Below are positions 6,627-13,654 of a DNA stretch of 18,048 nucleotides, piece by piece. The position numbers and the translations under genes were made by a program. The notes below the pieces were generated by a model. That model made no database searches and was not told where the DNA came from. It saw only the letters and a list, made by a program, of their open reading frames with translations. Source of the DNA: CAZUGA01 sp964619885. Its GTDB lineage: Bacteria > Pseudomonadota > Gammaproteobacteria > Methylococcales > UBA1147. The stretch is taken from assembly GCA_964619885.1 (NCBI GenBank), contig CAZUGA010000060.1, forward strand, positions 1 through 18,048. Direction: 5' to 3'. Within the stretch, counting starts at the first letter, position 1. Each line of letters opens with the position of its first letter.

Positions 6627-8174
6627 GTGAGTAAACTGGGTAGGCATTTATTCAAGTCAACTGCTGTCGTTAGCGGTATGACTTTGATATCACGGATTCT
6701 GGGTTTTCTACGCGATATGATATTTGCCCGGTATTTTGGCGCGGGTGCGGGAATGGACGCATTTTTCGTAGCGTTTAAAATACCGAATTTTTTGCGCAGG
6801 CTTTTTGCAGAAGGTGCATTCTCCCAAGCATTCGTGCCGGTTCTATCCGATTATAAAGCAAAAGGATCTAAAGAAGCGCTTAAAGGTTTTATAGACCGAA
6901 CCGCGGGAACCCTCGCGCTTGTGTTAATGTCGGTGACAATTATCGGGGTTGTCGCGGCCCCGTTTTTGATTATCGTTTTTGCTCCGGGATTTTATCTGGA
7001 AGGTAAACGTTACGACCAGACTGTTGAAATTTTGCGAATTACATTTCCCTATTTGTTTTTTATCTCGTCGACCGCATTTGCCGGAGCGATTTTAAATACC
7101 TACGGGCGTTTTGCGGTTCCTGCATTTACACCGGTTTTCCTTAATATTTGTTTGATTGTCGCGGCGATATGGATTGCACCCATGATGGACGAACCCATTA
7201 TCGCGTTAGCGTGGGGTGTCTTCATTGCCGGCGCGGTGCAGCTCGCTTTCCAGTTTCCCGCGCTAATTAATATAGGACTGTTACCCCGGTTGAAGTTTGG
7301 ATTTGGTGATGACGGCGTACATCGAATAATACGTCTAATGATTCCGGCAATTTTCGGTGTTTCTGTGACGCAAATAAATTTGTTACTCGATACCTTATTG
7401 GCATCATTTTTGGTAACGGGTAGTGTGTCATGGCTTTACTATTCAGATCGGCTTGTTGAATTTCCGCTGGGAGTTTTCGGAATTGCACTGGCGACGGTTA
7501 TTTTGCCTAATCTGTCCAAAAATCATGCGGCCAAGGATTCTGTAGCTTTTTCGACTTCTTTAGATTGGGGATTGCGCTGGGTCATATTAATCGGAGTACC
7601 TGCAGCTTTGGGTTTATTGCTGTTATCGGAGCCGGTACTTTCGACTTTGTTTCAATACGAACAATTTTCAGCCCATGATGTATCTATGGCTGGGAAAAGT
7701 TTGAAGGCGTATTCAACCGGTTTGGTCGGGTTCATTCTAGTTAAAGTGTTGGTTCCCGGCTTTACTTCCAGGGAGGATATGCGAACCCCTGTGCGTTTTG
7801 GAATTGTGGCCATGTTGGCCAATATGGTGCTCAATATCGTTTTGGTTTTTAATTTTGCCCACGCTGGTTTGGCTTTGGCAACTTCGTTGTCGGCATTTTT
7901 GAACGCAGCTCTGTTGTTGCGATGTTTGCTAAAAGAACAAGTTTACATACCGCTTGATGGATGGCGGGTTTTCTTTGTGAGAATATTCATTGCCAATTTT
8001 GCTATGGCACTGGTATTGTATTTTGGAGTTGATATACCCGCATGGTACGAATGGGATGTCTTTGATAGGGTCTTCAATCTATTTCTGTGGATAGGCGTGG
8101 GTGCGTTTGTGTATATTACCTGTTTAGTTGCGACAGGGATGCGTACAGCCCATTTGTCGGTTCCTTCAGTTTGA
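6627..8174 (+). CDS. murJ: Lipid II flippase MurJ (MviN)
   Basis: MurJ flips lipid II across the inner membrane for peptidoglycan synthesis. The 515-residue protein is hydrophobic throughout, as expected of the 14-helix MOP-superfamily flippases. The residues equivalent to functional positions in E. coli MurJ are present: Arg23 and Arg29 in the SRxLGFxRD motif, Asp44 in MDAFF, Arg57 in FLRRLFAEGAFSQAF, and the later SDRLVEFPLG motif. The start is GTG at 6627; the conserved N-terminal segment begins soon after it and no nearby in-frame ATG retains it. The ribosome site is poor. The gene is divergent from rpsT and lies 246 nt before ribF, the common gammaproteobacterial order. Confidence 0.96.
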   Translation: MSKLGRHLFKSTAVVSGMTLISRILGFLRDMIFARYFGAGAGMDAFFVAFKIPNFLRRLFAEGAFSQAFVPVLSDYKAKGSKEALKGFIDRTAGTLALVLMSVTIIGVVAAPFLIIVFAPGFYLEGKRYDQTVEILRITFPYLFFISSTAFAGAILNTYGRFAVPAFTPVFLNICLIVAAIWIAPMMDEPIIALAWGVFIAGAVQLAFQFPALINIGLLPRLKFGFGDDGVHRIIRLMIPAIFGVSVTQINLLLDTLLASFLVTGSVSWLYYSDRLVEFPLGVFGIALATVILPNLSKNHAAKDSVAFSTSLDWGLRWVILIGVPAALGLLLLSEPVLSTLFQYEQFSAHDVSMAGKSLKAYSTGLVGFILVKVLVPGFTSREDMRTPVRFGIVAMLANMVLNIVLVFNFAHAGLALATSLSAFLNAALLLRCLLKEQVYIPLDGWRVFFVRIFIANFAMALVLYFGVDIPAWYEWDVFDRVFNLFLWIGVGAFVYITCLVATGMRTAHLSVPSV

Positions 8175-8298
8175 TTTTCCATAATTGACCTTGTATTCAC
8201 GTTGTGTCGACGCGCGTTGTAATCGCTCGAAATTGAGTCAGTGTCTTGTTGGTAAATGAAGATGCCTTGTATGGAATTTTGTTTTTCTGCTGTAAATG

Positions 8299-8344
8299 AA
8301 CCGGCCGGTTTCATGCCAGCCTCGAGGGGCATCAAATTCTTTTT
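8299..8344 (+). terminator. Possible intrinsic terminator / palindromes after murJ
   Basis: The murJ-ribF gap (8175-8420) contains a perfect 12-bp palindrome, AACCGGCCGGTT (8299-8310). It is followed by a hairpin in which ATGCC (8313-8317) and inner CC pair with GG and GGCAT (8328-8332) around TCGA, with a 2-base bulge. A T-rich run (8339-8344) follows after six bases. This could terminate murJ transcription; the distance to the T run makes it imperfect. No gene is supported in the gap. Confidence 0.4.
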
Positions 8345-8420
8345 ATATACAACACGGCGTCTAACTGGATTCTTAATTGAAATTACATGTCATCAAGATA
8401 AATACTGCGTGGTTGGATAG

Positions 8421-9368
8421 ATGTTGATAATTCGCGGTTTGGTAAATTTAAGGCGATTTGTAAACGGTTGCGTCGTGACCATCGGAAATTTTGATGGCGT
8501 GCATTTGGGACATCAAGCTGTGATTAAAAAACTTTCCAATAAGGGTAAGTTGTTGAGTTTACCCGTTGTGATTGTTCTATTTGAGCCACAGCCACGCGAA
8601 TATTTTCAGGGCCAAAATGTGCCGCAAAGGCTAACGCGCTTACGTGAGAAAATTCAGAATTTACGCAAATTACCCATTGATTATGTAGTGGTATTGCGGT
8701 TCGATAGAAAGCTTGCAATGCAGGAACCCGAAGAGTTCATAGAGTCCATACTGGTTGAAAAGTTGAATACCAAATACCTTGTTCTAGGAGATGATTTTAG
8801 ATTCGGAAACAAACGGAGAGGAGATTTTAAATTGCTTTGTGATTTATCGCCTCAATATGGCTTTGAGGTAGACGATACCGGTTCCGTTCATGTAAACGGT
8901 AGCCGCGTGAGTAGTACATTGATCCGGAAACATTTGTTGGGAGGGGATTTGGTTACGGCAAGTGAAATGTTAGGTCGACCTTATTCAGTGTGTGGGCGAA
9001 TAATACACGGAGAGAAGCGTGGTCGAAAGTTGGGGTTTCCAACCGCAAATGTTCGGATGTTGCGTAAAAATACTCCTATACATGGTGTTTTTGCCGTTAC
9101 AATGACGGATGTGCAGGGGTGGCATAAAAAAGGAGTTGCGAATGTGGGTACCCGTCCAACGGTAGATCAAAACGAAAGCGTATTTGTTGAAACTCACCTA
9201 CTTGATTTCGATGGTGACTTGTATGGTAAAACCGTCGAAGTCCATTTCCATAAAAAAATTAGAGACGAAGTTAAGTTTGCAACAATCGGTGCGCTTCAAG
9301 CGCAGATTCAAAATGATGTTCGTGAGGCACGGGAATTCCTGCTAAACGAAGCAAGATTAACCAAGTAA
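8421..9368 (+). CDS. ribF: Bifunctional riboflavin kinase / FAD synthetase
   Basis: RibF phosphorylates riboflavin to FMN and then adenylylates it to FAD in the cytoplasm. The 315-residue protein has the N-terminal FMN adenylyltransferase domain (about 1-180) with GNFDGVHLGH (22-31), LFEPQPREYF (53-62), LTRLREK (71-77) and GDDFRFG (123-129). The C-terminal riboflavin kinase domain (about 185-310) has GFPTAN (205-210), GTRPT (243-247) and HLLDFDGDLYG. The length equals that of E. coli RibF (313 aa). ATG at 8421 gives the standard start. ileS follows after 24 nt and lspA after that, the conserved ribF-ileS-lspA operon. A weak promoter may lie near 8378-8400. Confidence 0.97.
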   Translation: MLIIRGLVNLRRFVNGCVVTIGNFDGVHLGHQAVIKKLSNKGKLLSLPVVIVLFEPQPREYFQGQNVPQRLTRLREKIQNLRKLPIDYVVVLRFDRKLAMQEPEEFIESILVEKLNTKYLVLGDDFRFGNKRRGDFKLLCDLSPQYGFEVDDTGSVHVNGSRVSSTLIRKHLLGGDLVTASEMLGRPYSVCGRIIHGEKRGRKLGFPTANVRMLRKNTPIHGVFAVTMTDVQGWHKKGVANVGTRPTVDQNESVFVETHLLDFDGDLYGKTVEVHFHKKIRDEVKFATIGALQAQIQNDVREAREFLLNEARLTK

Positions 9369-9392
9369 CGCGGTCAGAATAAAGTAGCAAAT

Positions 9393-12218
9393 ATGGATTA
9401 CAAGAAAACACTGAATTTGCCTAAGACATCATTTCCGATGAAAGCCAATTTGGCTCAGCGCGAGCCTGAGAGATTGAAGCATTGGGATGCTATCAATTTG
9501 TATGCGCAGATTCGAGAGAAATTTTCCGATAAGCCCAAATTTATTTTGCATGATGGCCCGCCCTACGCTAATGGTGCTATTCATATTGGACATGCGGTAA
9601 ATAAGGTACTCAAGGATATCATTATAAAAAGTAAAACCTTGGGTGGTTTTAATGCGCCTTATATTCCTGGATGGGATTGCCACGGACTTCCAATTGAACT
9701 TATGGTTGAAAAGAAAATTGGTAAGGCTGGCGTAAAGGTTGATCCTGATGTATTCCGAAAAGCCTGTCGCGAATATGCAGCTAAACAAGTGGGGCTGCAA
9801 CGCGACGAATTTATCAGAATTGGCGTATTTGGCGATTGGGAAAATCCATACTTAAGTATGGATTATACCTTCGAAGCCGACATCATTAGGGCATTTGGAA
9901 AGATTTGTCGTAATGGTTATTTAGACAAAGGTGCGAAGCCGGTGCACTGGTGTACCGATTGTGGTTCTGCATTGGCTGAGGCCGAGGTCGAGTACGAGAA
10001 CAAGCGGTCTCCAGCAATTGATGTTGCATTTCCTGTGATCGACGAAACAGATTTGTTTAATCGTTGTCATCATATACCGGATCATCAAGGCAGTGGACCC
10101 ATTGCTATTGTGATTTGGACGACTACACCTTGGACATTGCCAGCAAACCAGGCTGTTGCCGTTCATCCTGAATTTGAGTATGCCATTGTACAGTGTACAA
10201 ATGATGGGGAGACCACGCGCTTAATCGTTGCCGAAGAATTGTTAAAACATGTAATGCTGCGTTATGGTTTCGAGCAATACAAGGTTGTCGCCTATTGCAA
10301 AGGCTCGGTACTGGAAAAGGTTTTGCTGCAACACCCGTTTTATGACCGTGAAGTCCCTATAATTCTAGGTGCTCATGTTACGTTGGAGGCAGGCACTGGC
10401 GCTGTGCATACTGCGCCCGGTCATGGCCAGGATGACTATGTCGTGGGTCAAAAGTATGGCCTGCCGGTTGATAATCCGGTTGCCGACAACGGTACTTTTC
10501 GACCGAATACGGAATATTTTGCCGGTGAACATGTTTTCAATGCGAATGAGCATGTTGTGGACCTGTTGAGAGAACGAAAGGCGTTGATACATGAAGAGGC
10601 TATAGAGCACAGTTATCCACATTGCTGGCGGCACAAAACACCGATAATTTTTCGCGCGACTCCGCAATGGTTTATCTCAATGGAGAAGACCGGGTTACGA
10701 GAAAAGTCACTAAGCGAGATTAAACGAGTTGGTTGGATTCCAGACTGGGGCCAGGCGCGGATTGAAAGTATGGTATCTGCCCGACCGGATTGGTGCGTTT
10801 CCAGACAACGCAATTGGGGCGTGCCGATTGCACTCTTCGTCCACAAAAATAGCGGCGAAATTCATCCGAGGTCCGCCGAATTGATCGAAAAAGTGGCCTC
10901 GTTAGTTGAACAAGATGGCATTGAGGCGTGGTTTAAGCTCGACCCTTGTGAGTTGCTTGGAGAAGAGGGAACCCATTACACTAAGATCAATGACATTCTT
11001 GACGTCTGGTTTGATTCTGGTGTGACTCATGCCTGTGTACTTGACCGGAGACTGGATTTGGGATTTCCTGCAGATTTGTACCTGGAAGGTTCGGATCAGC
11101 ACAGAGGATGGTTTCAGTCGTCTCTGTTAGCATCGGTTGCAATGAACGATGTAGCACCCTACCGAACTGTTTTAACACATGGTTTTACAGTGGATGCGGA
11201 TGGTCGGAAAATGTCTAAATCTCGCGGCAACGTTGTGGCCCCTCAGAAGGTGATGAATAACTTGGGGGCAGATGTATTGCGGTTGTGGGTAGCGGCGACT
11301 GACTATCGGGGTGAAATGTCGGTCTCGGATGAAATATTGAAACGTACATCGGATGTGTATCGTAGACTGCGAAATACCGGCCGGTACCTTCTTGCTAATT
11401 TGCATGAATTCGACCCCGAAACGGACCTTGTACCATTCGATGAAATGCTGGCATTGGATCGTTGGGCGGTCGATTGTGCTCATCGCCTGCAGCTGGAAGT
11501 TATCGATGCGTATGATAGCTATCAATTTTTGCACGTGTATCAAAAAGTTCATCACTTTTGTGCCGTTGATATGGGTAGTTTTTATCTCGATATTACCAAG
11601 GATCGACAGTACACCACGCAAGCGGATGGTATGGCGCGCCGATCAGGGCAATCAGCGATATTCCATATTGCAGAGGCGTTGGCCAGATGGCTGGCTCCGA
11701 TATTGAGTTTTACCGCCGACGAAATATGGCAACATCTACCCGGTAAACGGAGTGATTCTATATTTCTGGAATCGTGGTACCCGTCTCTAGTTTCGCTGGA
11801 TAATGAAGGTCAGATGAATCGAGATTTTTGGGATGCTATTATCGAAGTTCGTGCAGCAATCAGCAAAGAGTTGGAAAAACTGCGCGAGCAAGGAGAAATA
11901 GGTTCAGCCCTGGATGCTGAAGTTGAAATTTATTGTGATCATTCCTATTTCCAGATACTTAATCTGCTTGAGGACGAATTGCGTTTTGTTTTGATTACGT
12001 CGTATGCATCGGCCGTTTCCGATGAATTTTGCCCGAATGATGCAATCCAAACGGAATTGACCGGTATTAGACTAAAAGTGATGCCGTCTAAACACCAAAA
12101 ATGTGTTAGATGTTGGCACAGACGTCGGGATGTAGGTGACAACCATGAACATCCAGAATTGTGTGGCCGCTGCGTAAAAAACGTCGTGAATTCTGGGGAA
12201 ACAAGGCATTACACCTAG
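9393..12218 (+). CDS. ileS: Isoleucyl-tRNA synthetase
   Basis: IleS is a class I aminoacyl-tRNA synthetase charging tRNA-Ile. The 941-residue protein carries HIGH (64-67) in the Rossmann fold, the inserted editing domain (about residues 200-400, with TTTPWTLPANQA and the GTGAVHTAPGHGQDDY motif), WFDSG and SDQHRGWFQSS, and KMSKS (606-610). An anticodon-binding helical domain follows, then a C-terminal zinc finger with Cys904, Cys907, Cys924 and Cys927. This is the eubacterial type with the C-terminal zinc site, matching E. coli IleS in length (938 aa). It sits between ribF (24 nt before) and lspA (9 nt after) in one operon. No T-box is seen, as expected outside Firmicutes. Confidence 0.98.
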   Translation: MDYKKTLNLPKTSFPMKANLAQREPERLKHWDAINLYAQIREKFSDKPKFILHDGPPYANGAIHIGHAVNKVLKDIIIKSKTLGGFNAPYIPGWDCHGLPIELMVEKKIGKAGVKVDPDVFRKACREYAAKQVGLQRDEFIRIGVFGDWENPYLSMDYTFEADIIRAFGKICRNGYLDKGAKPVHWCTDCGSALAEAEVEYENKRSPAIDVAFPVIDETDLFNRCHHIPDHQGSGPIAIVIWTTTPWTLPANQAVAVHPEFEYAIVQCTNDGETTRLIVAEELLKHVMLRYGFEQYKVVAYCKGSVLEKVLLQHPFYDREVPIILGAHVTLEAGTGAVHTAPGHGQDDYVVGQKYGLPVDNPVADNGTFRPNTEYFAGEHVFNANEHVVDLLRERKALIHEEAIEHSYPHCWRHKTPIIFRATPQWFISMEKTGLREKSLSEIKRVGWIPDWGQARIESMVSARPDWCVSRQRNWGVPIALFVHKNSGEIHPRSAELIEKVASLVEQDGIEAWFKLDPCELLGEEGTHYTKINDILDVWFDSGVTHACVLDRRLDLGFPADLYLEGSDQHRGWFQSSLLASVAMNDVAPYRTVLTHGFTVDADGRKMSKSRGNVVAPQKVMNNLGADVLRLWVAATDYRGEMSVSDEILKRTSDVYRRLRNTGRYLLANLHEFDPETDLVPFDEMLALDRWAVDCAHRLQLEVIDAYDSYQFLHVYQKVHHFCAVDMGSFYLDITKDRQYTTQADGMARRSGQSAIFHIAEALARWLAPILSFTADEIWQHLPGKRSDSIFLESWYPSLVSLDNEGQMNRDFWDAIIEVRAAISKELEKLREQGEIGSALDAEVEIYCDHSYFQILNLLEDELRFVLITSYASAVSDEFCPNDAIQTELTGIRLKVMPSKHQKCVRCWHRRRDVGDNHEHPELCGRCVKNVVNSGETRHYT

Positions 12219-12227
12219 GTAGATTGA

Positions 12228-12695
12228 ATGATTAAGTGGATTTCGCTGTCGGTTATTGTGTTGGTCTTGGATCAAGTGTCCAAAATTTGGATTACAACAT
12301 CTATGTTTTTGTATGAATCGATTAATGTTATACCATTTTTTCAATTGACTTATGTTCAAAATGAAGGCGCAGCATTTAGCTTCTTGAACGACGCTGGTGG
12401 TTGGCAACGTTGGTTCTTTGTCAGTTTGTCGCTCATCGCCAGTGTTTTTATAGTTATTTGGTTATCCAAATTACCAAAATCTGAGAAGTTACAGAGCCTG
12501 GGTTTGGCCATGGTGCTGGGAGGAGCTATTGGAAATCTTATAGATCGTTTACGTTTTGGCTATGTAATCGATTTTTTGGATGTTTATTACCAAACTTGGC
12601 ATTGGCCGGTATTCAATGTAGCTGATTCGGCGATTACAGTTGGTGTATTCATGTTGCTCTTGGATTCCTTCAAAAATAAAGAAGGGAGCCTGTAG
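12228..12695 (+). CDS. lspA: Lipoprotein signal peptidase (signal peptidase II)
   Basis: LspA cleaves the signal peptide of diacylglyceryl-modified prolipoproteins in the inner membrane. The 155-residue protein has four predicted hydrophobic segments, the early DQxSK motif (15-19), NEGAAFSF (45-52), GNLIDR (102-107), VIDF with catalytic Asp115, and FNVAD with catalytic Asp133. Both aspartates are present. It begins 9 nt after ileS, so it is translated from the ileS transcript. In many gammaproteobacteria fkpB and ispH follow; here a convergent ampD lies 65 nt away, so this is the operon end. Confidence 0.97.
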   Translation: MIKWISLSVIVLVLDQVSKIWITTSMFLYESINVIPFFQLTYVQNEGAAFSFLNDAGGWQRWFFVSLSLIASVFIVIWLSKLPKSEKLQSLGLAMVLGGAIGNLIDRLRFGYVIDFLDVYYQTWHWPVFNVADSAITVGVFMLLLDSFKNKEGSL

Positions 12696-12760
12696 CAGTT
12701 CTAAAATAAAAAGTTTCTGTACGTTGGCGAATTGATAAATTAATCATCAAAGCTATCGAT

Positions 12761-13315
12761 TTACGAAACATCATCGTCCAATAATCGCCTCAGTCTATCC
12801 CAATCGAATGACTTACCCGGGTCAGTTTTCCGTCCGGGAGCGATAGTGCTGTGTCCCACGATCCTTTGCTCAGACAGATTAGGGTAATTTTTGATTAATA
12901 CTCGAATCAGTCGTGCAAGCTGCGTGTATTGCTTATCGTTGTACGGGGTGTCTTCTGTCCCCTCCATTTCTATGCCAATAGAATAATCGTTACAGCGTTT
13001 TCTGCCTTCGAACATCGATTCTCCCGCGTGCCAAGCACGTAAATTAAAGGGTACATATTGGGTAATTTGACCACCTCTCTCTAAAAGGATGTGTGCCGAG
13101 ACTTTGAGTTGGCATACGGATCGAAAATAAGGGTCGTCGGTGGGGTCAAGCTGGTTCAAGAAAAGCTTGTCAATGTAGTGACCGCCGAATTTCCCTGGGG
13201 GTAGACTAATGCAATGAATGACGATCAAGTCAATGTTTGTTTGTTTTGGTCGATCATCGCAATTGCTTGAAGTGACTCTTCGTGCCTCTTCTAAATAGTG
13301 ATCTGATATTTTCAT
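12761..13315 (-). CDS. ampD: 1,6-anhydro-N-acetylmuramyl-L-alanine amidase AmpD
   Basis: AmpD is a cytoplasmic zinc amidase that removes the peptide from 1,6-anhydro-muropeptides during wall recycling; its loss raises AmpC beta-lactamase in species with ampR-ampC. The 184-residue protein has the amidase_2 fold with zinc ligands His34 (VIHCISLPPG), His155 (VGHSTIAPG) and Asp165 (KTDPG), plus Glu117 (GIEMEGT) and Lys163, equivalent to the E. coli active-site set. It lacks a signal peptide, which separates it from periplasmic AmpDh/AmiD proteins. It is divergent from the DUF1631 gene with nadC beyond, the grouping seen in Pseudomonas. No ampE follows. Confidence 0.95.
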   Translation of the reverse strand: MKISDHYLEEARRVTSSNCDDRPKQTNIDLIVIHCISLPPGKFGGHYIDKLFLNQLDPTDDPYFRSVCQLKVSAHILLERGGQITQYVPFNLRAWHAGESMFEGRKRCNDYSIGIEMEGTEDTPYNDKQYTQLARLIRVLIKNYPNLSEQRIVGHSTIAPGRKTDPGKSFDWDRLRRLLDDDVS

Positions 13316-13654
13316 TATTCGGAAAATTAACGCCTGAATGAACTATGCTTTCTAAAATTATAACTGTGCTAGTTAGATAGAATTAGTCCAAATTTGGATA
13401 TCCAGGTCAGTTGAATGTGTCAATTGTTCACGCGCAGTTCCTGTTGAAACCCAGATTTCCTTGGTTTTGCGATCGTGGTCACGATTTTTTTCGACAAAAA
13501 AAGTTATTCTAAACTACAACGAATTCCCAAATGCGTACATAAAATGTGCATATCGGGTGTTCCAGATAATAATTCAATGTTGTAACAGTTGGCGATAGCA
13601 ATTTCGCATGAAATGCGATGTAACAGCCACTCCTCACTTTAAGGAGATCGAACC
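13316..13654. promoter_or_regulatory. 339-bp divergent regulatory gap between ampD and the DUF1631 gene
   Basis: No gene is supported here. For ampD on the minus strand there is a perfect -10 TATAAT at 13357-13362 without a good -35. Two overlapping perfect palindromes, TCCAAATTTGGA (13387-13398) and GGATATCC (13396-13403), lie 25-40 bases upstream of that -10, a position suited to a regulator. A short hairpin with T7 lies at 13472-13491. A weak rightward promoter may be TCGACA (13491-13496) with TACAAC (13515-13520), 18-nt spacing. A GATAAT is at 13565-13570 without a recognisable -35. The DUF1631 gene has a near-ideal AAGGAGA ribosome site at 13641-13647. Confidence 0.4.
13472..13491 (+). 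terminator. Short terminator-like hairpin with T7 tract upstream of the DUF1631 gene
   Basis: ATCGTG (13472-13477) and CACGAT (13480-13485) form a 5-6-bp stem with a very tight loop, directly followed by seven T (13485-13491). The T7 is itself mirrored by A7 at 13496-13502 across CGAC. No gene ends just upstream on the plus strand. If functional, it would end a short leader or small RNA, or insulate the DUF1631 gene. The stem is short, so confidence is low. Confidence 0.3.

Noticed and set aside
7943..8335. 130-codon minus-strand frame over the murJ end and the gap after it
   Set aside because: Mostly antisense to murJ, and the part in the gap has no ribosome site or recognisable motif.
11172..11621. 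149-codon minus-strand frame inside ileS
   Set aside because: Antisense to the conserved KMSKS and anticodon-binding region of ileS; no independent evidence.
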